Shown piece after piece: positions 13,017 through 25,347 of a stretch of DNA of 64,000 bases. The DNA is from Cichorium intybus (taxonomy: Eukaryota > Streptophyta > Magnoliopsida > Asterales > Asteraceae), in NCBI GenBank assembly GCA_023525715.1, contig CM042013.1, forward strand, positions 77,235,494 through 77,299,493, given 5' to 3'. The notes beneath the pieces were generated by a model, which was not told where the DNA came from, ran no database searches, and saw only the letters and a list, made by a program, of their open reading frames with translations. The position numbers and the translations under genes are program-made. How positions within the stretch are numbered: position 1 is the stretch's first letter; each line of letters begins with the position of its first letter.

Positions 13017-15205
13017 TTTTGTTAAAAGTAAAAGTATGTTATATTCTAAAAACACATAATGTATCGGCTAATATCATTAGGATTGTATTTTACATATTTG
13101 TTAAAACTTCTCGATACACCACATTCGATGTGTAAACTCCGGCTTGTTTAAAAAAAGTAATATTACAAAAGAACATGCAATTTATTTGTAAAAGGTTTCT
13201 TTTGGTAAGTAGTTTCTTTCAAAGTTTCCGTTTAGGTTTTCGGTTTTACAATTTAGAGATTTTTTTAAGGTTCATAGTATTGAACGGTTAATGGGTTCAT
13301 TTCGATAAATAGTTTCATGTTGGCTAATAGTTTGGTTTTTACGACTGATATTTTTTAAAACATGTCATATTTCATATACATTCAATTTATCGACCAATCA
13401 TTTTTATCTTTGTTGGTCAGCGAATAGTTTTGCGCCATCTGACCATATTCTTTATATTATTGCATTATAATAATGAGATACTAAATGTAATTTTTTATCT
13501 AGATAGAAAGAGTTGGTGATTCATATATTTATGATGGCAAACGAAAACTTCAGCTGTTAAAAAATGGTGATGCTTGATATAGATATTGTTGGTCAATACA
13601 TGATTAGAGTAAAAATTTGATAGTTTGGTATAATAGTGTGCATAGTTATGAACTTATTTTGAGATATTATATCGATTGCAGTTATTAAAAAGGAAGTAGA
13701 CCAATATGCTTATAAAACAAGGTTGTACTCCCGAAAATGTTTTATGTGATTTCTATCGAATGTTTGATGAGCATGTATGTGTTGTTTGACATATAATAAA
13801 GAAAATACCAGGTTATATGATACACATACGAACTTTTGGTGTGGAAAATGCATCATAATAAAATGTACATCTAATTTATATTCTAATTTTTAGATACACC
13901 TAAATAAGCTTTTGGTAAATTTTTTTTGCAGAAGTATAGTTTTATCGAAGGATACAAATTAGCCAATCTATTTCTTCATGAATTTGATTTACTAATAAAT
14001 GAAATATATGATTGTTGGATCTTTATTAAAAAATAACCACATGCATTGTAGTTTCACATTGATTGTAAGTGTTGAAAGATTATAAGCCTAATCAACAGCG
14101 TAAAGAATCTAAAATATCAATGTTATTGAGTGCAATGTTTAATAATCACCGTTAAACATCCAAAATTGAAAATATCGATAATATCAAGGACAATCGTTGG
14201 TATGTTATACAAGAGTGTTTATTTGGTAGGTTAATAGTGATGAAAGAAATATTGTTCTTTAATATTTTGTTTAATATAGTGTGTATGTTTGATTTTTTTG
14301 TTTTTTGTTTGGAAATTTAACAGTAATATTATTTTAAAGATATTGTACTTATCGTTTCCTTGTATATTTAATTTGTTAAAATAAAGTGTATCGTTATTAT
14401 TGTTAAAAAAAATAAAATACATTGTTATTGTTGGTAAACAAATGCATGTATTTTACTATTCTAATTGAAGAAAATGGAAATAGAATGTTGTAATACAAAA
14501 AACTAAAAACAGAATGCTATAATAATTAAAAAAAATAAAAGTAAGTTGCTATCTTTTTTCATTTTAATTTGTCAACTATGTAACGGTTTATTAACCTAGT
14601 CAAATATAAAACAAAATGCTAACATTACCTTTTTGGCTTTTTCTGTATTCCGGTGGTACGTCACCCAAAAGAAACATAATTTTGACAATGTTCTAGTCAC
14701 CTATTGCAATATAATTGCATATCGATTAATAAACAGCAAAAATACACATACTAGAAAAACAAATTTAAATACATTATTGTTATGTCACACATGTACACTA
14801 CGACGAACCGGTGAATGTCAAACTATCATATTTGTATAATTGAAGTTTAAAAGTGTAAATGCAGCTAAAATTCACCCCAACACCGGTTCATCTTTGCTTT
14901 AACCATATAACACTCAACGTTCAGTTTTCTAGGGATTTATTTTCCATAGGACATTTTAATGGTGTATGTTAAACCTAAAAAGTCATTATGTATTCTTATT
15001 TGACCCTTTCTTCTTTCTTTCTCCCAGACTCCTCTGTTCTTTTTCACCATTGTTAAGTTTCCAACAATCAATTCTTTACAACCATATAAAATTTCCAAAC
15101 CTTAATTCCTTCGTACCTAAAATACCAAAGCAAAACAGATTTAAAACTAAAGAATTACAGCAGAAAAATCTCATAAATTTCATGTAGCGTGTGTATATAT
15201 ACATA
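13017..15205. other. AT-rich spacer, nothing recognised
   Basis: I see no convincing exons, repeats with clear ends or RNA genes. Short open frames, such as that at 14966-15187, have no recognisable domain or splice context. Confidence 0.5.
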
Positions 15206-15210
15206 GTATC

Positions 15211-15618
15211 TGTTAGGAAATAGACCTAAATCTATAACCTATTGCCCAGGAATAATAACGAGAATATAAATGCGGAAATATAAACACAAAGTAACGACAC
15301 AGAGATTTACGTGGTTCGGTCCAAGATGACCTACGTCCACGGGCAGGAGAGAGTATTCTTTATTCCAGAGCTAAATACAGGTGTTACAGAGCGTACCTAG
15401 ATTACTAGTAAATCGGCCTCTTCTGACTACTGACTTCAGACTTTACGACCTGACGGCTAACCAAAACCCTAATGACCAGCCTTTATATTTATAGGCATTA
15501 CAAGAAACCCTAGCCGTACCCTAGCTGTTCACGGCCCACGCGACGCGGACACTTAATGGGCCGCGGCGCGCGTGTTTACAATTCATACGGGTTTTAATTC
15601 CCAATTCACTATTTAACA
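15211..15618 (-). repeat. Copia 1 3' LTR
   Basis: 408 bp, TGTTAGG...TTTAACA. It retains GGCCGCGGCGCGCG where the other LTR reads GGCCGCGACACGCG. Confidence 0.93.
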
Positions 15619-15629
15619 ATCTCCACCTT
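15619..15629 (-). other. Copia 1 polypurine tract
   Basis: AAGGTGGAGAT on the minus strand directly abuts the 3' LTR, as required for plus-strand DNA priming. Confidence 0.8.
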
Positions 15630-15713
15630 GAATTGCGAATTCAACATAGCTCCACCTCGCTCTAGAAACCAAAAAACTTCCTCTCGTCTCCTGCCAGCTT
15701 GCCCCGTAGGGAC

Positions 15714-17066
15714 TTACCTCTTGCGAACATCAACCAAGTTCAAGCATAGCTCGAACTTCTCATTGGGTAACGACTTCGTCAACATATCTGCCGGATTCAC
15801 CTTGGTATCGATCTTCAAGATTGAGAACTTGTCTTCTTCAACTATGTCACGAATGAAATTTAACCGGATATCAATATGCTTTGTCTTTTCATGATAAACC
15901 GGATTCCTCGCTAGACACAAAGCGCTTTCACTATCACAGTTCAAGACAGGCTTCTCCACCTTCAACCCCAGACTCTCCACCAAACCATGTAGCCAGATAC
16001 ACTCTTTTATACCTTCAGTCATTGACATGTATTCCGCTTCAGTTGTAGACAAGGCAACTGTAGATTGTAAAGTTGACTTCCAACTGACTGCACATCCAAA
16101 CAAAGTGAAAATATAACACGTGAGCGATCTCCTTTTCACCAAGTCGCCACCATAGTCTGAGTCTGCATATCCCACCAAGTTACTATGCGTATTACCACCA
16201 TAGACTAGACAAATATCCTTAGTCCCCTTCAAGTATCGCAGGATCCACTTGACCGCTTCCCAGTGAGCTTTCCCAGGATTACTCATAAACCTACTAACCA
16301 CACTAACTGCATGTGCTAAATCAGGTCTAGTACAGACCATAGCATACATAAGGCTTCCAACTGCACTTGAGTACGGAACTCTACTCATATAGTCTTTTTC
16401 CTCATCCGTAGTTGGTATAGTACTTCTGTTTAATTTAAAATGCGCTGCCAAAGGAGTTCCAACTGGTTTTGACTGATCCATACCGAAAGACTGCAAGACT
16501 TTCTCAATATATTTCTGCTGAGAAACATATAACAACCCCGCTTTCCTGTCTCTCTGAATCTCCATCCCCAATATCTTCTTTGCTGCACCCAAATCCTTCA
16601 TTTCAAACTCACTTGCCAAAAGCTTCTTCAAGTTATTAATTTCAGCCATCTCCTTGGCTGCAATGAGCATATCATCAACATATAGCAACAGATAAACAAA
16701 GGACCCATTGGACAACTGCTTCAAGTAGACACAATTATCAAACTGATTCCGAATGTAGCCATGCGAAGTCATAAACGAATCAAATCTCTTGTACCACTGT
16801 CTAGGAGACTGCTTCAAACCATAAAGAGACTTCTTCAACAGACACACATGATCCTTATTAGAACCCGGAAAACCCTCAGGCTGTGACATATATATCTTCT
16901 CCTCCAAGCTTCCATGAAGAAATGCAGTTTTGACATCGAGCTGCTCAAGCTCCAGATTAAACGCACTCACCATAGCTAAAAGAACCCGAATTGACTTGTG
17001 CTTCACGACCGGTGAGAAAACCTCGTGATAGTCGATTCCTTCCTTTTGAGAAAATCCCTTCGCCAC
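15714..17066 (-). CDS. Copia 1 pol, reverse transcriptase and RNase H part
   Basis: A 450-residue frame continues the polyprotein after an apparent frameshift. It has RT motifs QLDVKTAFLHG (residues 42-52), SLYGLKQSPRQWY (80-92) and the catalytic YVDD (129-132). RNase H follows with STTEAEYMS, DSESALCLARN and HTKHIDIR-type segments, and the protein ends after a NPADMLTKSLP motif. These activities copy element RNA into cDNA in cytoplasmic particles. The upstream frame overlaps it; a one-base loss near 17200, within the N-terminal RT region, separates the two. This could be real inactivation or an assembly error. Confidence 0.9.
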   Translation of the reverse strand: MAKGFSQKEGIDYHEVFSPVVKHKSIRVLLAMVSAFNLELEQLDVKTAFLHGSLEEKIYMSQPEGFPGSNKDHVCLLKKSLYGLKQSPRQWYKRFDSFMTSHGYIRNQFDNCVYLKQLSNGSFVYLLLYVDDMLIAAKEMAEINNLKKLLASEFEMKDLGAAKKILGMEIQRDRKAGLLYVSQQKYIEKVLQSFGMDQSKPVGTPLAAHFKLNRSTIPTTDEEKDYMSRVPYSSAVGSLMYAMVCTRPDLAHAVSVVSRFMSNPGKAHWEAVKWILRYLKGTKDICLVYGGNTHSNLVGYADSDYGGDLVKRRSLTCYIFTLFGCAVSWKSTLQSTVALSTTEAEYMSMTEGIKECIWLHGLVESLGLKVEKPVLNCDSESALCLARNPVYHEKTKHIDIRLNFIRDIVEEDKFSILKIDTKVNPADMLTKSLPNEKFELCLNLVDVRKR

Positions 17067-19726
17067 TAACCGTGCCTTGAACCTTGCGGGTTCAACCCCT
17101 GGAATTCCTTCTTTCTTCTTAAAGACCCATTTGCATCCAACCGGTTTGACTCCTTTTGGTAATGGAACAAGATCCCACGTTTCATTCTTCTCAAGAGATG
17201 CATCTCTTCATTCATCGCCATCAACCAGCTTGATCCTTCTTTACTTGCCACCGCCTCTTTGTAGGACCGAGGCTCATCAGTACCAATGTTTTCACCAACA
17301 GCTAGTGCATATGCAACAGAACCAATATCACCATTAGTGACACATGTAGCATATCTAGCTGGAGTCTTCGAGTTCCTTTTCTCTTTTCTCCTTGCTATAG
17401 ATTCATCCTCATTGTTCTCACCATCGGCCTCAGCATCACCAGACTGATCCTCATTGGGCTGTTCATGAGTTTTATCACGTCTATGCTGATCATCACTGAC
17501 ATGCTGTTCTTCATTTATCACCATTCTGTCTGGAATTTGTGTAACAAACTCCACCTTCTGGTTGGCACCCTGATCTTTCCCTACATGACTTGTATCACCT
17601 CCTCTTTGGTTCACCATAGCAGATTCATTAAAGGTCACATCTCTGCTATTAATAAATTTTGGAGTTCTTCCTTCTTCTGTACACCACAGACGATAACCTT
17701 TCACTCCATGTGCATACCCTAGAAATATGCACTTCATTGCCCTCGCCTCAAGTTTACCATCATTAACATGAGCATAAGCCGGACAACCAAATATACGTAA
17801 ACCAGAATAATCAGAGGATTTTCCAGACCATACCTCTTGAGGAGTCTTAAAGTCGATTGCAGTTGATGGTGATCTGTTCACCAGATAGCAAGCAGTATTA
17901 ACCGCTTCCGCCCAGAATTTCTTCGATAAATCAGCATATAACCGCATGCTTCTAGCACGCGCTAACAGTGTTTGGTTCATCCGTTCCGCCACTCCGTTTT
18001 GCTGTGGTGTGTGCCGTATAGTGTGATGCCTCACTATACCTTCCGCCTTGTAGAAGTTGTCAAACGGGGCATTGCAGAACTCCAACCCATTGTCAGTTCT
18101 GAGTGTCTTGACAGATTTTCCGGTCCGTTTTTCAATCATCGTCTTCCACTCCTTGAACTTCCCAAACACTTCGTCTTTAGTCTTCAGAAAATATATCCAA
18201 ACCTTCCTGGAGTAGTCATCAATGAAAGTCACAAAGTATCGATGACCATTATGAGACTCGACCGGAGAGGGACCCCACAAATCTGAATGAATGTACTCCA
18301 GGATTTCCTTGCTTGTGTGTTTACCCGAACTAAACTTCACCCTGCGTTGCTTGCCTTTGACACAAGCTTCACAAAACTTGAGTTTTCCCGTTAGCTCACC
18401 ACCAAACAACCCCTGTTTACTCAGAATTGACATACCCTTCTCACTCATATGTCCCAACCTTCTATGCCACAACTCTGTCTTATCATTACTACTCTCTAAG
18501 GATTGAGTAACCGCCACTGTTCCCCTAACCGAATTTCCTTCTAAGACAGGAACCCCACTCTTCTGCACATTTCCTTTCATAACTACTAGAGAGCCCTTGG
18601 TGACCTTCACCCAGTCATCCTCACCAGAGTATTTCAAACCATTCTTTGCTAAAGTAGTAAGAGAAATTAAGTTCTTACGAAGATCCGGAACATACCAGCA
18701 ATCAAGCTTTCTGACCATACCATCGTGCATCATAATCTGTACCGTACCGCTTCCTTTGACCTGAGCAACCCAATCATCTCCCAACTTCACCGTTCCTTTC
18801 AAGTCTCTAAAAGATTCGAACCAGTCACGATGGAAAGTCATATGATAAGATGCACCAGTATCCAAGACCCAAGCATCAACAGAACTAGATGTACAAACAG
18901 TCAATACATCGCCTATGTCTTCTTCTTCAGAACCATCCTGAACAATAGCCGCACTGCCATTGTTGCTATTTTCTCCCTTCCCCCCTTTCAGCAATGGACA
19001 ATTTCTCTTGAAGTGACCCTTCTCCTTGCAGTTATAACACTTGACTTTTGCAGAAACTTTCGATTTCGAACGTGACTTACTCCGATTTCCACCATCTTTC
19101 TTATCCGATGTCCTTCCTCTGCCAACGAACAGACCTGAACCGGATGTCTCCTCATTCCCAGAAACTCTACGTTTGAGTTCCTTGGACAGCAGAGAATCCT
19201 TCACATCATTCACAGTAATTGTTGTTCTTCCATACAACATAGTATCAACAAAATTCTCATGTGAATTCGGCAGTGAACATAACAAAATAAGGGCTTGATC
19301 CTCATCATCAACCTTTACTCCTACTCCTTGAAGATCTAGAATAATCCGGTTGAAAGAATCAAGATGGTCTTTTACTTGGGTACCTTCTGCCATCCGGAAA
19401 GTGTACAACCGTTGCTTTTGATACAGCCTGTTTGTCAAAGAACTGTTCTGATACGTATCACAGAGCTTCTTCCAAATACCGGCAGCAGTGGGTTGATCAA
19501 CAACTTCCCTCAACACCTCATCCGTCAAGCTCAAAAGAATAGCACTATGTGCTTTCCCCTCGATCTCCTTCTTCACAGCATCTGTCGTGTCCTTTGCATA
19601 TTCTCCTTCCACTGCAACTGCGCATCCTTGTTGAACCAGAAGAGCCTTCATCTTAACCTTCCACAAAGTGAAATCATTCGAGCCATTGAACTTTTCCAAA
19701 TCGAACTTGTGAGATGACATCTTCAA
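17066..19726 (-). CDS. Copia 1 gag-protease-integrase with the start of RT
   Basis: An 886-residue frame holds gag (residues 1-225), opening with FDLEKFNGSNDFTLWKVKMK, and a CCHC zinc knuckle at 230-243. Aspartic protease has DTG at 289-291. The integrase zinc site has H421, H426, C452 and C455, and the core acidic residues are D482, D545 and E581 (D-D-35-E). The chromatin-facing integrase tail and start of RT follow. The last 60 residues are out of frame because of the shift near 17200. Sequence resemblance to tobacco Tnt1 supports the Tork lineage. No premature stop is seen before the shift. Confidence 0.92.
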   Translation of the reverse strand: MKMSSHKFDLEKFNGSNDFTLWKVKMKALLVQQGCAVAVEGEYAKDTTDAVKKEIEGKAHSAILLSLTDEVLREVVDQPTAAGIWKKLCDTYQNSSLTNRLYQKQRLYTFRMAEGTQVKDHLDSFNRIILDLQGVGVKVDDEDQALILLCSLPNSHENFVDTMLYGRTTITVNDVKDSLLSKELKRRVSGNEETSGSGLFVGRGRTSDKKDGGNRSKSRSKSKVSAKVKCYNCKEKGHFKRNCPLLKGGKGENSNNGSAAIVQDGSEEEDIGDVLTVCTSSSVDAWVLDTGASYHMTFHRDWFESFRDLKGTVKLGDDWVAQVKGSGTVQIMMHDGMVRKLDCWYVPDLRKNLISLTTLAKNGLKYSGEDDWVKVTKGSLVVMKGNVQKSGVPVLEGNSVRGTVAVTQSLESSNDKTELWHRRLGHMSEKGMSILSKQGLFGGELTGKLKFCEACVKGKQRRVKFSSGKHTSKEILEYIHSDLWGPSPVESHNGHRYFVTFIDDYSRKVWIYFLKTKDEVFGKFKEWKTMIEKRTGKSVKTLRTDNGLEFCNAPFDNFYKAEGIVRHHTIRHTPQQNGVAERMNQTLLARARSMRLYADLSKKFWAEAVNTACYLVNRSPSTAIDFKTPQEVWSGKSSDYSGLRIFGCPAYAHVNDGKLEARAMKCIFLGYAHGVKGYRLWCTEEGRTPKFINSRDVTFNESAMVNQRGGDTSHVGKDQGANQKVEFVTQIPDRMVINEEQHVSDDQHRRDKTHEQPNEDQSGDAEADGENNEDESIARRKEKRNSKTPARYATCVTNGDIGSVAYALAVGENIGTDEPRSYKEAVASKEGSSWLMAMNEEMHLLRRMKRGILFHYQKESNRLDANGSLRRKKEFQGLNPQGSRHG

Positions 19727-20008
19727 TCAACCGATCCTTGTAGTCTTTGATGAACTAGTAAATCCAAAACTGCTTACTGCTCATCGTCGCCGCGGCGCGG
19801 ACTTCAACAAGGCGCGACGCGGGCTTGAACAGACGTGGTCCAACAGACACTTTCCTTCAACAGGCGCAACGCGGTTTTTCAACAGGCGCGACGCGGCGAA
19901 GCCGTAAACCCTACATCTACTATTGATTTCAATCAACCAGATCTAAAACACGCAGACCTAAAACCGCAAATAACCACAGATCTATAACACTACAGATCTG
20001 AAACCGCG
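19727..20008 (-). other. Copia 1 leader with CGCGACGCGG motifs
   Basis: This is the untranslated leader between primer site and gag. It has at least four copies of a GC-rich motif (GCCGCGGCGCGG, GGCGCGACGCGG, GGCGCAACGCGG, GGCGCGACGCGG) at 19788-19900 in otherwise AT-rich surroundings. The same motif appears in the LTR. Confidence 0.75.
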
Positions 20009-20020
20009 GCTCTGATACCA
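20009..20020 (-). other. Copia 1 primer-binding site, initiator tRNA-Met
   Basis: TGGTATCAGAGC on the minus strand, two bases after the 5' LTR, is the standard plant copia primer site. Confidence 0.9.
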
Positions 20021-20022
20021 CT

Positions 20023-20430
20023 TGTTAGGAAATAGACCTAAATCTATAACCTATTGCCCAGGAATAATAACGAGAATATAAATGCGGAAATATAAACACA
20101 AAGTAACGACACAGAGATTTACGTGGTTCGGTCCAAGATGACCTACGTCCACGGGCAGGAGAGAGTATTCTTTATTCCAGAGCTAAATACAGGTGTTACA
20201 GAGCGTACCTAGATTACTAGTAAATCGGCCTCTTCTGACTACTGACTTCAGACTTTACGACCTGACGGCTAACCAAAACCCTAATGACCAGCCTTTATAT
20301 TTATAGGCATTACAAGAAACCCTAGCCGTACCCTAGCTGTTCACGGCCCACGCGACGCGGACACTTAATGGGCCGCGACACGCGTGTTTACAATTCATAC
20401 GGGTTTTAATTCCCAATTCACTATTTAACA
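20023..20430 (-). repeat. Copia 1 5' LTR
   Basis: 408 bp, the promoter-bearing LTR for leftward transcription. A TATA-like TATAAATATAAAGG on the minus strand lies near 20300. Confidence 0.92.
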
Positions 20431-20435
20431 GTCTC

Positions 20436-21139
20436 TCACTAACAATAACATAAAAACATTTGTGCATTACTCACATTGTTAGTTGACGTTTGTAAGTTTA
20501 CCCAAACCAAATGAATTAAATAAAGTTTGTTGTTTGGCCCCCCATTTGGATAAATGAACTACAAAACAAACCACAAAGAAGCAGAAGTTCCAAACCCATC
20601 AATTTAGAAACAAAAACAGAGAAAGGATAACAATGTCAATATTCTAAAAAAAATTCATTTGCAATCAAATTTCATATAAAAGATAAAGATAAAAGAAGCC
20701 AGATTTTCAAGTCAATCCAATTAGTGGTATATCAAATATTTTCTTTAATGCTTAAATGAGAGATCCTTGACAGTTGTTTGTTTAAATTCTAAAAAGAAAG
20801 ATCATGGACAAAAATATATTTATAGATTTATTATACCTTTTTTCCCAATATAATATATTTAATTAAAAAAATAACATTAAATAAATATGCATAATAATTT
20901 GAAGAACTCACCAGTAAGATATGTCCGACAAAAATTAGTCACTTCCTTATGGTGAAGGCCATGGCACCAAATGGTGGTGATAGAGTGCTGGTGCTATGGT
21001 GGAGCGTTGCTACTTGGTACGTAGTTGGTTAGAGCACTTTTAGTCCGATGGAGGGTAGGGGTGGATCATGGTGATGACCGATGTAGAATATTTTGTACAT
21101 TTTTGTACAAAATAACTATGAAGTTTGGTGTGATTATAC
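20436..21139. other. AT-rich spacer, nothing recognised
   Basis: No gene or bounded repeat is visible. The part after 20940 is less AT-rich and has GGTG-rich stretches without a recognisable product. Confidence 0.5.
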
Positions 21140-21400
21140 ACTCATTCTCAAAGAATACACTTCATTCTTGGTGTACGGTTTCAATTATGAGAATATGGGT
21201 TCCGTTTTTTTAAAACTTGGCTTGCATTCTCAGAGAATATATACTAAAATATATGTTTTAATGCGTTGCATTCTCAGAGAATATGGGTAGAATTATGAGA
21301 AGCTGGGTTGAATTCTCTTGTCTTGCATTTCTCAGAGAATATATACTAAAATATGTATTGCAATGGGTTCCATTCTCAGAGAATGCGCGTTCCATCACCA
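21140..21400. repeat. ATTCTCAGAGAAT repeat cluster
   Basis: Five or so copies of the near-palindrome TTCTCAGAGAA(T), one degenerate, lie at 21150-21385. Two are followed by ATATACTAAAATAT. Spacing is irregular (35-70 bp), so this is a dispersed cluster rather than a strict tandem array. Confidence 0.7.
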
Positions 21401-22002
21401 ATTGGCAAAACAAAATAAGAATTGGGATTACAATCACCTTGGGCAACTTCGGCAACTTCCAACAGCTTCTCCCCATTAGAATTGATATTTTCACAGAGCA
21501 ATCGAGGAGGAATTTCCTCCTTTGAAACATATTGTGCGACTTAGCGAAGCAGGAGTCGGATCCACCACTGCAAGCGGAACTTCCTCTGGCAGGAGGTTAG
21601 GAGGCTGGCGAAACATTGACAGAGGAGCGGTGAAGGAGTCCAAGGTCGGCGGGAAAGGGCTGGCGACCGGAGGAAGAAGAACGACGGGAAAATTGCTTCA
21701 GAAAAGTGAGATCGGGAAAAGAGAAAAGGATAGAGAGAGAAAGTAGAGAGAAGGGGGAAAATTATTGAATCGCTTCGTCTCTGATTGCCGGCGACGATGA
21801 TTGCCGGCGACGATGGTGAATGAATTAGGGGAGGAAGCCGGCGGCGATGGTGGATGAGGTAGGGGAGGAAGACGGCCGATTGAGGACGTGAGAGAGACGG
21901 AGGGGATAAATAGGGTTGGTTACGTATCATAAATAGGGTTTACTAATTTGCCCCTATCAAATGATTCGTCTACAGTCTCACAATACTTAGAAAATGTATT
22001 TG

Positions 22003-22005
<3 letters not shown>
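21401..22005. other. GC-richer unassigned block
   Basis: Moderate GC content with a short direct repeat of GATTGCCGGCGACGAT (21783-21814). On the minus strand it resembles a 5' UTR or first exon with CT-rich tracts. No product was recognised. Confidence 0.4.

Positions 22006-22093
<88 letters not shown>
22006..22093. repeat. (TA)n microsatellite
   Basis: About 88 bp of TA dinucleotide. Confidence 0.97.
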
Positions 22094-24101
<2,008 letters not shown>

Positions 24102-24102
24102 G

Positions 24103-24116
24103 TGGTATCAGAGCTT
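24103..24116 (+). other. Copia 2 primer-binding site, initiator tRNA-Met
   Basis: TGGTATCAGAGCTT begins two bases after the 5' LTR. Confidence 0.92.
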
Positions 24117-25347
24117 AGGCTGTTTTCTTGTGAATTGATATACACTGCATGAGATTGATTATTGCCTTGAGGTATTTTGCGAAAATACCTCCTTGGGAGG
24201 CATGAAAGTCGACGGCTTGGCTAGGGTTTCCTAACCCTAGCCGCCATGCCCTAATGGTTCCCCTTGATTGCTTGATTTGCTTGCCATAATTGTATGTTGT
24301 TATTTTTGGTAATAAGATTAATTAAATAACTTGAACCTACTTGCTTGGCTTGTAATTTTCGAGAATCACAAGGACTATTATATAAAAATTAATTTGATTA
24401 ATTTGGTAATATATAACCTAGATTTAATTAGTTTAATTAATTGATTAATTAAAATATTCAAAAAATTAGTAAAAATTTGAGAAAATTAAGATAAAATTAA
24501 TTCTAAAATATTTTAATAAGAATAAAATATATCTTATATGTATTTATGATTAAAAGTTAATTTAATATATATAAGAAAATTGGTTACTCTACCGTTAGTA
24601 GGCCTCATTCACAAAACTGTCCTCTAAAGAGGGTATAAGGCGACTGACTATAAAATGTTAGTCTAATGGGTATCTACTCTTACCCACCGCTCTCCTGGTC
24701 AGTCGAGTGTCGTTAGCCGAACGGGTATGATAGAACCGCTAAGCCTCTTAAAAGTATAATGCTATAATTGAAAGTACTAGAACCCTAAAACAAATCCTAA
24801 TCTAGTTATTTTAGGTTAAAAATGTGAATTGGTGCTAATCCATGAAATTGCACATTGCACCTTGTGGAACATTGGTGGAGCGTGTGTGGTTTACGGGCAC
24901 GCCAACGGGGGTTCGCAAAGAGTCGCAATGGGTTTCTTGATTTTGTCATTATTAACGGAGCGTGTGTGGATAACCGGCACGTTAATTAGAGATGGAAATT
25001 GACTTCAAGAGTACCAAGCAATTTGCATGGTTATTCACACCCGGTTTGTGATCCTCGGTGTCCCAGTCACAAACAGTGGGGCATTCCCGAGATTAAAACA
25101 TGCTATCGAACAGTTCGGTAAATCTCAATGAAACTAGGAATTCCATTATAATATGATTATATTTCCACGGTGGAATTGACTGGATCGTCATTCGCCTACC
25201 TTATAAAATTTACAATATTGATTACGGCATCCCTTTTCGGTATTGTAGATTGTTATTGTAGGATCCTAGCCTTATATTTATTCTTGAGTGAATATAAGGA
25301 TTATTATTCTTTTTATATCTAATTAAAACTACCTTCTTCTTGTTCAG
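24117..25347 (+). other. Copia 2 leader, non-coding
   Basis: About 1.2 kb without an open frame, AT-rich with two GGAGCGTGTGTGG segments (24886 and 24957). The long untranslated leader probably holds packaging signals; none can be assigned. Confidence 0.7.

Larger units (their letters stand above)
15211..20430 (-). mobile_element. Copia 1: young Tork/Tnt1-like Ty1/copia element
   Basis: Two 408 bp LTRs (15211-15618, 20023-20430) begin TGTTAGG and end TTTAACA, and differ at only two positions by eye. Flanks GTATC / GTCTC are an imperfect 5 bp target duplication. An initiator-Met primer site adjoins the right LTR and a polypurine tract the left one, so it is transcribed leftward. Gag-pol is complete apart from one apparent frameshift near 17200. 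Confidence 0.93.

Noticed and set aside
14966..15187. 73-codon ORF with a hydrophobic N-terminus
   Set aside because: Poly-T and CT-rich sequence explains the Phe/Leu run; there is no cysteine pattern or gene context.
17077..19717. Plus-strand ORFs of 60-117 codons through 17-19.7 kb
   Set aside because: They are antisense to the copia 1 gag-pol frame and have no recognisable domains.
21541..21930. 129-codon minus-strand ORF with Pro/Ser-rich sequence
   Set aside because: It has no domain and includes a short direct repeat; the CT-rich sequence looks like a UTR and no exon partner is found.
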